The notes beneath the pieces were generated by a model. It did not search any database. It was given only the letters and a program-made list of their open reading frames with translations, and had not been told where the DNA came from. The translations under genes were made by a program, and so were the position numbers. Below, one piece after another: positions 51,884 through 60,579 of a DNA stretch of 64,000 bases. Source of the DNA: Roseburia hominis (GTDB lineage Bacteria; Bacillota; Clostridia; Lachnospirales; Lachnospiraceae); assembly GCA_040702975.1 (NCBI GenBank), contig CP159990.1, positions 868,001 to 932,000 on the forward strand, written 5' to 3'. How positions within the stretch are numbered: position 1 is the stretch's first letter; every line of letters starts with the position of its first letter.

Positions 51884-52561
51884 ATGAAAAAGACACTTTA
51901 CCATGGCTCTGACCATATTATTGAGAAGCCTGAATATGGGAAGGGTATGCTAAACAATGATTATGGCAGGGGCTTTTATTGTACGGAGAATTTGGAGCTT
52001 GCAAAGGAATGGGCTTGTGCAAAGCAAAAGGACGGGTATGCCAACATCTATGAGCTGGACATGGAGGAACTCAGGGTCCTGAACCTGAATGCGCCTGAGT
52101 ATCACATTCTGAACTGGCTTGCCCTGCTGGCAGAAAACAGGACGTATTGGCAGAACGGAAGTATCGCACGTGAGGCGAAACAGTATATAAAGGAACACTT
52201 TTTGATCGACATTTCAGAATATGATATTTTGGTTGGATACCGTGCAGATGATTCGTATTTTTCCTTCGCACAGGATTTTGTGTCAGGCGCCATTTCCCTG
52301 CAGAAGCTCTCCGAGGCAATGCGGCTTGGAAAACTGGGAGAGCAGGTTGTTTTAAAAAGCCGTCTTGCATTTGAAAAAATTCATTATATAGGGAACGAGC
52401 CGGCTGGTGCCGTGGAGTATTACCAGAGGAAAATGCAGAGGGAAAAAGAGGCAAGGAAGGAGTACCGTAGTACAAAGAAACGTACCAATTATTTGGAAGA
52501 ATTGTTTATCATTGATATTATGAGGGAGGGGATGCAAAATGATGATCCGCGCCTACGATGA
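51884..52561 (+). CDS. DUF3990-type protein (ADP-ribosyltransferase-fold toxin candidate)
   Basis: 225 residues starting MKKTLYHGSDHIIEKPEYG, with the ATG 5 nt after GAGGTGA. YHGS near the N-terminus and DYGRGFYCTENLELAKEWAC (residues ~27-46) are the hallmark motifs of DUF3990 proteins, whose fold resembles NAD-dependent ADP-ribosyltransferases; the His, Tyr and a later Glu would line the NAD site. It overlaps by 23 bp with the following HTH-containing gene. Such DUF3990 plus XRE pairs behave as toxin-antitoxin-like modules, which is an inference here. The pair is inserted between prdB and prdD. Confidence 0.75.
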   Translation: MKKTLYHGSDHIIEKPEYGKGMLNNDYGRGFYCTENLELAKEWACAKQKDGYANIYELDMEELRVLNLNAPEYHILNWLALLAENRTYWQNGSIAREAKQYIKEHFLIDISEYDILVGYRADDSYFSFAQDFVSGAISLQKLSEAMRLGKLGEQVVLKSRLAFEKIHYIGNEPAGAVEYYQRKMQREKEARKEYRSTKKRTNYLEELFIIDIMREGMQNDDPRLR

Positions 52562-53180
52562 GGATTATGTGGTGTCTGCGCAGCGCATTCTCGGAGATAT
52601 GATGGATTTTGCCATAAATACGCTGGAATATGACGGGGATACCTTTTTTACGATGTTTCGCATATCCGGTCTGGCGCATCAGTTTGGGAGCGGAAACCCT
52701 TCTTATGTGGCAGGAAAGACAGGATGTGAATTGGTAAGGGAGGTGTTACGGGAAAGCGGATTAAAGGAGCCTTTAGTCCCGGACGAGATGTATATAGATA
52801 AATCTCCGGAATACTGGAGCGGCTGGGCGCTTGCGTATTACCAGTGGTATACGGGGAAGACATTTGCAAAGATTCACAAGGCAGTTTCAATCGCAATGAT
52901 TTTGGATATGTACCCGGCGCTGCACGAAGCGGATATTATGAAATTTGTATCAGTCATGGATGAGAAACTGCGGGATTATTATACGGAAACAAATCTGAAG
53001 CGGCTGCGTACCGGTATGGGCCTGTCACAGAGGGAACTTGCGCAGCTATCCGGCGTCGCGCAGAGGCAGATACAGCTTTTTGAAGAAAAGCACAGGGATA
53101 TTAATAAGGCGCAGGCATTCACGCTTTTTAAGCTTGGAAAGGTCCTGCACTGTAATTGTGAAGATTTGTTAGAGATTTAG
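52539..53180 (+). CDS. XRE-type HTH protein paired with the DUF3990 gene (antitoxin candidate)
   Basis: 213 residues. The N-terminal ~150 residues are helical without a known motif (SPEYWSGWALAYYQWYTGKTFAKIH is reminiscent of DUF3791/toxin-partner proteins). The C-terminal ~60 residues are a Cro/C1-type HTH: LKRLRTGMGLSQRELAQLSGVAQRQIQLFEE. Overlap with the preceding gene implies translational coupling. An effector-binding part followed by a DNA-binding tail suits an antitoxin that also autoregulates. GGAGGGG precedes its start. Confidence 0.7.
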   Translation: MMIRAYDEDYVVSAQRILGDMMDFAINTLEYDGDTFFTMFRISGLAHQFGSGNPSYVAGKTGCELVREVLRESGLKEPLVPDEMYIDKSPEYWSGWALAYYQWYTGKTFAKIHKAVSIAMILDMYPALHEADIMKFVSVMDEKLRDYYTETNLKRLRTGMGLSQRELAQLSGVAQRQIQLFEEKHRDINKAQAFTLFKLGKVLHCNCEDLLEI

Positions 53181-53217
53181 AAAGGCCGGAAGTGCCGGAC
53201 GCAGAAAGGAGAGAACG

Positions 53218-53976
53218 ATGGAAAAGGATTTGCGCCGTCTTGTGATCAAGGCGTTTCATATAAAAAATATAGAAGAAGGGGCAGAAAACCGGATATCCCC
53301 AAGTGGAACCATGACGATTGACCGGGGCATTCTGGAAGCTATCCTGAAGAAATATCCGCAGATCGATCATGCAGATATCCAGATCATCCGCCCCGGAGAC
53401 CGGGACAGATACACCAATACCATGATGGATATTATCCCGATTTCCACAAAGGTCCTGGGAAAGCTGGGCGAGGGTATCACACATACTCTGACCGGTGTCT
53501 ATGTGATTCTGACGGGAGTGGATACGAATGGCAAGCAGACCCATGAATTCGGTTCCTCGGAAGGAATTCTGCGCGATAAGCTCTGTCTGAACCGTGCAGG
53601 TACGCCCGGAAATCAGGACTATATCATTTCTTTTGATGTGACACTGAAAGCCGGGATGGGGCAGGAGCGGGAAGGCGTGCTGGCGGCGCATCGGGCGTGC
53701 GACGAATTTATACGGATTTTCCGCATGCAGATGAAAAAGTTCCGGGGCGAGGCCTGCACGGAGCGCCACGAATATCACGACGTGGTGCGCCCGGGTAAAA
53801 AGCGGGTTCTCATTATCAAGCAGGTGGCTGGCCAGGGAGCGATGTACGACACCTCCCTGTTCGCAAAGGAGCCCTCCGGCACGGAAGGCGGAAGGTCCAT
53901 CATTGATATGGGAAATATGCCTGTTCTTGTTACGCCAAACGAATATCGGGACGGAATCATCCGTTCCATGCAATAG
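53218..53976 (+). CDS. prdD: Proline reductase cluster protein PrdD
   Basis: 252 residues, related to the N-terminal chain of PrdA: FGSSEGILRDKLCLNRAGTPG and VLIIKQVAGQGAMYDTSLFAKEP correspond to PrdA's FGSSEGYLDENIMWNRPG and VVIVKEIMGQGAMHD. It ends at PNEYRDGIIRSMQ, exactly where PrdA has VLDGCIHALT just before the pyruvoyl cysteine. It lacks PrdA's N-terminal ~190 residues and the repeat-derived insert. PrdD and PrdE accompany the reductase in other clostridia; their role is not established. AAGGAG precedes the start. Confidence 0.85.
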   Translation: MEKDLRRLVIKAFHIKNIEEGAENRISPSGTMTIDRGILEAILKKYPQIDHADIQIIRPGDRDRYTNTMMDIIPISTKVLGKLGEGITHTLTGVYVILTGVDTNGKQTHEFGSSEGILRDKLCLNRAGTPGNQDYIISFDVTLKAGMGQEREGVLAAHRACDEFIRIFRMQMKKFRGEACTERHEYHDVVRPGKKRVLIIKQVAGQGAMYDTSLFAKEPSGTEGGRSIIDMGNMPVLVTPNEYRDGIIRSMQ

Positions 53977-53988
53977 GAGGGGAAAACT

Positions 53989-54465
53989 ATGGGAATCGGA
54001 CCATCAACGAAGGAAACATCACTCCATCATTTTCGCGATCCGCTGCTCGACATCGTGTCTGCCGATGAAGAACTCGATTTGATGGGAATTATAATTGTGG
54101 GAACCCCGGACGACAACGAAGATAAGCTCCTGGTGGGAGAGCGCGCCGCCGTCTGGGCGGAAGCCATGCGCGCTGACGGCGCCATTATCTCGACAGACGG
54201 CTGGGGAAACAGCGACGTGGATTTTGCCAATATGGCAGAACAACTGGAGACGCGCGGTATTTGCGTCACCGGCCTCAAATTCCAGGGAACCGTAGGAAAA
54301 TTCGTGGTGACCAACGATCACCTGAGCGGTATCCTGGACATCAATAAGAGTGCAGAAGGCGTTGAGACCAACATGCTCGGGGAAAACAGCGTCACCGCTC
54401 TGGACGCACGAAAAGCGACCGCCCTTCTTAAATTAAAAATGCGTAACCGGGAAAAGAAGGAATAA
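53989..54465 (+). CDS. prdE: Proline reductase cluster protein PrdE
   Basis: 158 residues, related to the C-terminal chain of PrdA. MGIGPSTKETSLHHFRDPLLD aligns with PrdA's CIGPASKEMSRHYWREPL, so the start codon lies at the place where PrdA is cleaved and no pyruvoyl cysteine is present. Shared downstream motifs include DLMGIIIVGTPDDNEDK, ADGAIISTDGWGNSDVDFAN and TGLKFQG. It follows PrdD after 12 bp with AGGAGG. Together the two genes make an unprocessed, split homologue of PrdA. Confidence 0.85.
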   Translation: MGIGPSTKETSLHHFRDPLLDIVSADEELDLMGIIIVGTPDDNEDKLLVGERAAVWAEAMRADGAIISTDGWGNSDVDFANMAEQLETRGICVTGLKFQGTVGKFVVTNDHLSGILDINKSAEGVETNMLGENSVTALDARKATALLKLKMRNREKKE

Positions 54466-54474
54466 ATCCCGGCT

Positions 54475-55080
54475 CTATCGCACAACGTGATTGCGTATGA
54501 TGGCCCGAATGCTCTCGTTCAGATAAGGCTTCAAGTCCTCGAACGGCATCGGGTCATTTTCCAGTATGGTACTGTAAGAAGTAGAGCTTGCCAGCTCAAT
54601 GATCAAAAAGAGCATGGTATCCGGAGCGCGGAGCGTGACCTCCGGGTTGTCCAAAAGCAATTTCTGATAAGTCTCGACCACATTGAACGCGGCATCATTT
54701 TCGTTATGTGTGATCGCCTGGCGGAAAATGCCCCAGCTCAAATTCTTGGAAATGAATCGAAGGACGGACTTATTTTTTCGCATCTCTTCCAATATGTAAT
54801 CCACCACGAAAATGATCTTGTCTTCAAATACGGGAATCTGCGCCGCCTGCAGCGCGTTGTAGGCGGAAAAGAACAGTCTGCCGGCAGTTTTTGCGATCAG
54901 GCGGTCCCGCACCTCGTATTTGTCTGTGAAATAGAGATAGAACGTCCCCTTTGCGACACCGGCATTGTGCGTGATATCGCTGACGGAGGTCTTCTCGATT
55001 CCCTGCGTAAGGAATAAATCATAGGCGCTGTGAAACAGCGCATCTAATTTCTGCTGTTTGTTTTCATCAACTTTACTCAT
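54475..55080 (-). CDS. TetR-family transcriptional regulator
   Basis: 201 residues, leftward. The N-terminal HTH is LDALFHSAYDLFLTQGIEKTSVSDITHNAGVAKGTFYLYFTDKYEV, a textbook TetR sequence, followed by an all-helical ligand domain. It is divergent from the MMPL exporter gene, and the shared intergenic region carries two TGAC-centred palindromes, so it very probably represses the exporter and itself until an exporter substrate binds. Confidence 0.9.
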   Translation of the reverse strand: MSKVDENKQQKLDALFHSAYDLFLTQGIEKTSVSDITHNAGVAKGTFYLYFTDKYEVRDRLIAKTAGRLFFSAYNALQAAQIPVFEDKIIFVVDYILEEMRKNKSVLRFISKNLSWGIFRQAITHNENDAAFNVVETYQKLLLDNPEVTLRAPDTMLFLIIELASSTSYSTILENDPMPFEDLKPYLNESIRAIIRNHVVR

Positions 55081-55171
55081 AATATTCCGACCTTTTCTAT
55101 TAGCGTAGTATGTTTCTAGGTAACATTATAAAATTTTAATAACTTCCCGTCAACTTTTTATAAGAAAAATA

Positions 55172-55232
55172 TTGACTAATAGTCATTTTTGGAATATAGT
55201 AATTAGCGAAACAAGAAAATGACCAACAGTCA
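55172..55232 (+). promoter_or_regulatory. MMPL operon promoter with two TetR operators
   Basis: TTGACT (55172-55177), 17 bp, TATAGT (55195-55200). Near-palindromes TGACT-AAT-AGTCA (55173-55185, over the -35) and TGACC-AAC-AGTCA (55220-55232, downstream of the start of transcription) match a TetR-type dyad. Binding at both would block RNA polymerase. Confidence 0.75.
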
Positions 55233-55255
55233 TAAAAGAAAAGGGAGGCATTTTG

Positions 55256-57352
55256 ATGATTAAGGTAGGGAAAAAAATCGTAAAATACCGTGTATTCATT
55301 CTGATTTTGGGATTCCTGCTTCTGATTCCTTCGGCGCTTGGATATTTCAAGACGAGAGTCAACTATGATATCCTGTATTATCTTCCGGGGGATATCGAGA
55401 CGATGAAGGGCCAGGATATCCTTATGGAGGATTTTGGAAAAGGTGCATTCGCCATGGAAGTGGTGGAAGGAATGCAGACGAAAGAGATCAGCGACACCCG
55501 GAAACTGATCGAGGGCGTAGAAGGCGTTGCAGAAGTGATCTCATATGATAAGCTCACGGACGGAATGATTCCCGCTTCGATTCTTCCGGACGACATCAAG
55601 GAGGTATTTAGTAAAGGCGACGCGACGCTGATGGCAGTATTCTTTGACGACACCACATCTGCGGACAGCACGATGAAAGCGATCACCAAGATCCGCAGGA
55701 TTACAGGAAAGCAGTGTTATTTGAGCAGTATGTCGGCAGTGGTAACGGATATCAAGCAGCTGTCGGAAAAAGAGACCCCTATCTACGTGCTGATCGCGGT
55801 GATTCTTTCCTGTATCGTGCTTTCCGTTTTTATGGATTGTTGGGTGCTTCCGATCTTCTTTATGCTGAGTATCGGAATGGCGATCGTTTATAATATGGGA
55901 ACCAATTACTTCCTGGGAGAGATTTCGTATATCACAAAAGCGCTGAGTGCGGTTCTGCAGCTCGGCGTGACGATGGATTACTCTATTTTCCTGTGGCACA
56001 GCTATCAGGAGAACCAGCAGAGGTTCCCGGGACAGAAGGAACGGGCGATGGCTCATGCGATTTCCAATACCTTCTCTTCCGTAGTGGGAAGCTCAGTCAC
56101 AACGGTCGCAGGTTTTATTGCACTCTGTTTTATGAGCTTTACACTGGGCAGGGATTTGGGAATCGTTATGGCAAAGGGTGTCGTGTTCGGCGTGATCAGT
56201 TGTGTTACGATCCTCCCATCCTTCATTCTGATTTTTGATAAAGTAATAGAGAAAACGACGCATCGCTCGATCATGCCGGATATGAAGCGGGTGGCGGACG
56301 CAATCACCCGTCATTACCGGATCTTCGTAGTCGTGTTCCTGATCGTTCTGGTTCCGGCATTTGTCGGATACCGCAAGGCCAAGGTCTACTATAATCTGGA
56401 CGCGACGCTGCCGAAATATCTGGACAGCATTAAGGCAAACGACAAATTGGCGGAAACCTTTGATATGAACGCCACACACATGGTGCTTGCTGATGCCGAG
56501 CTGTCCTCAAAGGATGCGAAGGCGATGCTGGGAGAGATGGGAGAGGTCGACGGCGTGAAATTTGCGCTGGGAATCGACAGCCTTCTGGGCTCGGCGATCC
56601 CGCGTGACATCGTTCCCGCAGAAATGACGGATGCCCTGAAACAGAACGGCAGGCAGCTCATCTTGGTACAGTCCGAATATAAGGTGGCAACAAATGAGGT
56701 CAACAGGCAGTGTGAGAAATTGAATCAGATCATCAAAAAGTATGATTCTTCGGCCATGCTGATCGGCGAGGCTCCCTGTACCAAGGACCTGATCACGATT
56801 ACGGATAAGGATTTCAAGGTGGTCAGCGCAGTTTCAATCGTGGCGATTTTCCTGATCACTGCCCTGGTATTCCGGTCGGCGACCCTTCCGATCATTTTGG
56901 TTTCCGTGATCGAATTTGCGATTTTTATCAACCTGGGAATTCCGTATTACACCGGAACGAAGATGCCGTTTATCGCATCCATTGTTATCGGAACCATTCA
57001 GCTTGGCGCTACGGTGGATTACGCGATCCTGATGACGACGCGGTACAAAAAAGAGCGCTGCAAGGGCAAAGAAAAACGTGACGCGATACAAATCGCACTG
57101 GCCGTTGCGATTCCGTCCGTCATCGTATCAGCTTTGGGATTCTTCGCGGCGACCTTTGGCGTAGGACTGTATTCTGACATTGATATGATTTCTTCACTTT
57201 GTACGCTGATGGCAAGAGGCGCGATCATCAGTATGCTGGTGGTAATCTTTATTCTTCCGTCGATGCTGATGGTATTTGATAAAGTGATCTGTGTTTCAAC
57301 CAGTGAGATGCATGTGAAGAAGCGTAAAAATAAAGCCGTAACAACACAGTAA
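55256..57352 (+). CDS. MMPL/RND-family transporter
   Basis: 698 residues with about twelve membrane helices in two homologous halves, each with a large extracellular loop after the first helix. Conserved segments include LQLGVTMDYSIFLWHSYQEN and TIQLGATVDYAILMTTRYKKE, the two MMPL/RND proton-relay helices with their Asp residues, and AISNTFSSVVGSSVTTVAGFIAL. It is probably an exporter of lipids or hydrophobic compounds. It is controlled by the divergent TetR and co-transcribed with the next gene (34 bp gap). Confidence 0.88.
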   Translation: MIKVGKKIVKYRVFILILGFLLLIPSALGYFKTRVNYDILYYLPGDIETMKGQDILMEDFGKGAFAMEVVEGMQTKEISDTRKLIEGVEGVAEVISYDKLTDGMIPASILPDDIKEVFSKGDATLMAVFFDDTTSADSTMKAITKIRRITGKQCYLSSMSAVVTDIKQLSEKETPIYVLIAVILSCIVLSVFMDCWVLPIFFMLSIGMAIVYNMGTNYFLGEISYITKALSAVLQLGVTMDYSIFLWHSYQENQQRFPGQKERAMAHAISNTFSSVVGSSVTTVAGFIALCFMSFTLGRDLGIVMAKGVVFGVISCVTILPSFILIFDKVIEKTTHRSIMPDMKRVADAITRHYRIFVVVFLIVLVPAFVGYRKAKVYYNLDATLPKYLDSIKANDKLAETFDMNATHMVLADAELSSKDAKAMLGEMGEVDGVKFALGIDSLLGSAIPRDIVPAEMTDALKQNGRQLILVQSEYKVATNEVNRQCEKLNQIIKKYDSSAMLIGEAPCTKDLITITDKDFKVVSAVSIVAIFLITALVFRSATLPIILVSVIEFAIFINLGIPYYTGTKMPFIASIVIGTIQLGATVDYAILMTTRYKKERCKGKEKRDAIQIALAVAIPSVIVSALGFFAATFGVGLYSDIDMISSLCTLMARGAIISMLVVIFILPSMLMVFDKVICVSTSEMHVKKRKNKAVTTQ

Positions 57353-57386
57353 GGCAATAGACTCATCACAACAGGAGGTATATGAT

Positions 57387-59729
57387 ATGAAAAATAGAGA
57401 AGTTCGGGTGCTGCTGGCAATGGCAATGACAACAGCTCTGGTGGTAGGAAGTATTAGTGGAACGACAACCTTTGTCCGCGCAGAGGATCAGAATGCCGCA
57501 GTCGTAAAAGAAGTGGCGGATATCAATAGCAGTGAAAACGAGAAGAAAGCTGAGACAAAAGGCGATGCGGTCAAAGATGAAACCGTGTACGTGAAGCTGG
57601 ATGCATCAGGAAGCACGAAACAGGTCACGGTCTCCGATCAGTTGAAAAATGTGAAAAATCTTTCGGAAATCAAAGATATTTCAGAACTGACGGATATCGA
57701 AAATATAAAGGGAGAGGAAGAATTTTTCCAAAAGGACGGCAATCTGGTATGGAGTGGGGCCGGAGCGGATATCTGTTATCAGGGAACGACGAATAAGAAG
57801 CTCCCGGTAGGAATCAAGATCACATATGAACTGGACGGAAAAGAAATCTCAGCGGAGGAGCTCGTCGGAAAGAGTGGCCACCTGGTTATTCGATATACGT
57901 ACCAGAACATGACGGGAGAGGATGGAACAGAGTATACGCCGTTTGCCATGGTTACAGGGCTTTTGCTGGATTCAGAGAAATTTACGAACGTGCATGTGGA
58001 GAACGGGAAGATCATTTCGGACGGGGAACGCGAGATCGCAGTAGGAATCGGGATTCCCGGACTTAAGGAAAATCTGAATGTGGCAGATTTGGATATTCCG
58101 GAATCCTTCGAGGTGGAAGCAGATGTGACGGATTATGAAGCAGTTCAGGGTGCAACAATCGCAACAAATAGTCTGTTTGGCGATATTTCAACCGATAATT
58201 TTGACAGCTTGGATGAACTGGAAGATTCTATGGGAGAACTGGAAAGCGCGGCAAATCAGTTGGTAGATGGCGCGGGCGCATTAAAAGATGGAATCGGTAC
58301 ACTGCTGGCGTCTTCTGATACGTTGATTTCGGGAATTGATCAGCTCGCGTCCGGCGGAAAGCAGCTAGCAGAAGGAAGCAACACGCTTGCAGGAGGCGCA
58401 AGTCAGTTAAAGCAGGGAAGCAGTGCGCTGGCATCCGGCACAGAACAGCTTGCAGTAGGTAGTAATACGCTGAATCAAGGGGCTTCGGCTCTGGAAGCCG
58501 GTGCTAAGAGCGCGCTTGCGGGAACGACCCAGCTCTACGGTGGGATCGCACAGCTTGACCAGGGCGTGGCAGAGATGCAGTCCCAGGTACAAAGTGGAGT
58601 GGAAGCACTGGCGTCCGGTTCTGCAACTCTGGTGGAAGGCGCGACAAAGGTGTCTGCCGGTGCAGGCCAGTTAAGCGAAGGGATTGGGCAGGCGTCCGGC
58701 GCCGCGGCGGCACTAAGCCAGGGACTTACCGGAGTGTCTCAGAAGGCGTACCAGCTGGCTGATGCAGTGGAGAGTATACAGCTGCAGAGCCAGGGAAGCG
58801 TAGAGGTAACGGTGAATGAAACGATTGCGATAGATAACAGTAGTGCGATAGCCGCACTTCAGAGTATCAGGAGTCAGACGGAGGATGCGGATATTCAGGC
58901 ACAGATCGATGGCGTGATTGCACAGCTTAGCGGTCAGACGGCTTCCATATCTAAGACAGAAACGGTTCCGGTGACGCAGGAGATGGCAGGCGGAGCCAAT
59001 ACACAGGCAATCGCTGCGGGAATCCGGGAGATGGCAGCGGGACTCGGAGCCGGGGGCCAGCTCGGCGGGGGAGCGGCAGCTCTGACAGCTTCTCTTGAGA
59101 ATACGATAAGCCCGGCAGCAAAGAGTCTTTACGGAGCATTGAATGAGCAGATTCTTCCCGGCACACAAACTCTCAGTGCCGGAATCGGACAGGTGGCGAC
59201 GCAGCTAAATGCAGGAACACAGCAGCTTAAGGCCGGTACAGGAATGCTCCTTGGCGGGGAAGATGGAAATGGCGGTGTAAAAGCACTGCAGAGCGGTATG
59301 TCTGCTCTTGTGGCCGGAGCGGAAGATCTGCATAGTGGAAGCGCGCAGCTTGGCGGGAAAATGGCAGAAGCAGATGCGGGGGCAAAGACGCTTGCCGCTG
59401 GTGCGGCGGAGTTGGCCGGCGGAGCAGCCAGCCTGGCCACGGGAGCCGGTACCTTATCTAACGGACTTGATACACTCCAATCTGGTTCTACGGCATTGGT
59501 CGATGGCGTGAAGCAACTTGATGATGGAGCCGCTGAACTGAATGACGGTATGATCAAGTTCAATAAGGACGGAATTCAGAAGCTGGCCACTGCATTCGAT
59601 GGAGACATCAGTGCCCTTTTGGATAAGGCAAACGATATGCTTGATGCATCGCGCTCTTATAACAACTTCTCGGGAATCGCCGAAGGAATGGATGGAGAAG
59701 TGAAATTCATTTTCCTGACGGATAAATAA
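57387..59729 (+). CDS. Secreted heptad-repeat protein partnered with the MMPL transporter (YhgE/Pip-like repeats)
   Basis: 780 residues. The signal peptide is residues 1-~32 (LLAMAMTTALVVGSISGTTTFVRAED). A beta-rich domain to ~residue 260 is followed by two long blocks (~285-460 and ~650-740) of short Gly/Ala/Leu repeats such as QLAEGSNTLAGGASQLKQG, as in the extracellular X-x-x-x-L-x-x-G repeats of YhgE/Pip and ESX-associated proteins. Unlike YhgE it has no visible C-terminal membrane helices. It probably forms a long helical or coiled-coil extracellular partner of the MMPL exporter. No enzymatic motif is present. Confidence 0.75.
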   Translation: MKNREVRVLLAMAMTTALVVGSISGTTTFVRAEDQNAAVVKEVADINSSENEKKAETKGDAVKDETVYVKLDASGSTKQVTVSDQLKNVKNLSEIKDISELTDIENIKGEEEFFQKDGNLVWSGAGADICYQGTTNKKLPVGIKITYELDGKEISAEELVGKSGHLVIRYTYQNMTGEDGTEYTPFAMVTGLLLDSEKFTNVHVENGKIISDGEREIAVGIGIPGLKENLNVADLDIPESFEVEADVTDYEAVQGATIATNSLFGDISTDNFDSLDELEDSMGELESAANQLVDGAGALKDGIGTLLASSDTLISGIDQLASGGKQLAEGSNTLAGGASQLKQGSSALASGTEQLAVGSNTLNQGASALEAGAKSALAGTTQLYGGIAQLDQGVAEMQSQVQSGVEALASGSATLVEGATKVSAGAGQLSEGIGQASGAAAALSQGLTGVSQKAYQLADAVESIQLQSQGSVEVTVNETIAIDNSSAIAALQSIRSQTEDADIQAQIDGVIAQLSGQTASISKTETVPVTQEMAGGANTQAIAAGIREMAAGLGAGGQLGGGAAALTASLENTISPAAKSLYGALNEQILPGTQTLSAGIGQVATQLNAGTQQLKAGTGMLLGGEDGNGGVKALQSGMSALVAGAEDLHSGSAQLGGKMAEADAGAKTLAAGAAELAGGAASLATGAGTLSNGLDTLQSGSTALVDGVKQLDDGAAELNDGMIKFNKDGIQKLATAFDGDISALLDKANDMLDASRSYNNFSGIAEGMDGEVKFIFLTDK

Positions 59730-59799
59730 GTGGGAAGATATGATTAAAAAACACGATAGATGGGGCAGAAGCGGAGAGAGATTCACTTGATTGTCTGAA

Positions 59800-59826
59800 C
59801 AGAGGAGGCACGAAAGTGTCTCCTCT
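59800..59826. terminator. Bidirectional terminator between the repeat protein and the small acidic gene
   Basis: AGAGGAGGCAC and GTGTCTCCTCT pair with one mismatch around GAAA, then TAAAA on the plus strand and TGTTC on the minus strand. It is positioned ~70 nt past the repeat-protein stop and 16 nt past the end of the convergent 46-residue gene. Confidence 0.6.
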
Positions 59827-59841
59827 AAAACGTACCGGCGG

Positions 59842-59982
59842 TTAATACCTAAGCTGTATTCCCTGCTCCTCGATCCAGTCTTCCAATTCATCCTGGGAAT
59901 CGGCGGCCCATTCTTCGTTATTCTCCGCCCGATATTCTTCTTTTAATTCTTCCTGAACTAGTTCTTTTCCATAGTCGCTCAT
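59842..59982 (-). CDS. Small acidic protein (46 aa)
   Basis: A 46-residue leftward frame, MSDYGKELVQEELKEEYRAE and onward, ending EEQGIQLRY. It is preceded by AAAGGAGGG 6 nt before the ATG, which supports translation. The protein is very acidic and helical, without signal or membrane segment. No homologue is recognised and no function is proposed. It is too short for standard gene-length cut-offs. Confidence 0.5.
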   Translation of the reverse strand: MSDYGKELVQEELKEEYRAENNEEWAADSQDELEDWIEEQGIQLRY

Positions 59983-60540
59983 GATAGCCCTCCTTTGCAA
60001 TGCGTCGGTTCGCGTATTTCCGTCTGGCCTTTTTCTTCCTATTATATAGTATGAATTTGAGAATGCAAGGCTCAGGCGGAAGAAGTGTATATCCCATCTT
60101 CCCAGGCAGAGTGTGGGATTTTATCTATGTCCGGAGAAATCTTGTATTTTCAAATTCTAATATATCTGATATAGTAGAAAAGACACGACCGCAGTCATGT
60201 CTTTTCTATTTGGTATGTCATTGAGAGGTTTTCCTCGTTGCATTGCAGTTTGTCTATATACAAAGCTGGGGAATGCTCCTACAAAGAGGATGTATATAAA
60301 AATTGGAGTTTATCACTGCAGGATCGTTCTTGGGGGAAACAATCGGCAGCGACGTAACTGCAATAACAACCAAAATTGGTCTAGCACTCAATCAAGTTTT
60401 GAAAATAACAACCTTTTCAAAAGGAATTGCTATTCTCTGACGCTCAATTAAGTTGGTTACAATATAGCATTTTATCGAAGTGATGTCAAGAAAGTGGGTC
60501 AAAATTATTGTACGAAAAAAAATACAAAATTTTTACAAAA
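59983..60540. other. Gap before the S10 operon
   Basis: No credible gene is seen. The one clear structure is a hairpin at 60175-60208: TAGAAAAGACA pairs with TGTCTTTTCTA plus an inner GAC/GTC stem, followed by TTTGG. It is terminator-like and may insulate the S10 operon. The remainder is non-repetitive AT-rich sequence. Confidence 0.5.
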
Positions 60541-60544
60541 CCTC

Positions 60545-60573
60545 TTGAAAAGCCCGTGGTTATCATGTATACT
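60545..60573 (+). promoter_or_regulatory. S10 operon promoter
   Basis: TTGAAA (60545-60550), 17 bp, TATACT (60568-60573). Transcription would start near 60580, leaving a ~225-nt leader before rpsJ. Confidence 0.75.
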
Positions 60574-60579
60574 GAAAAA

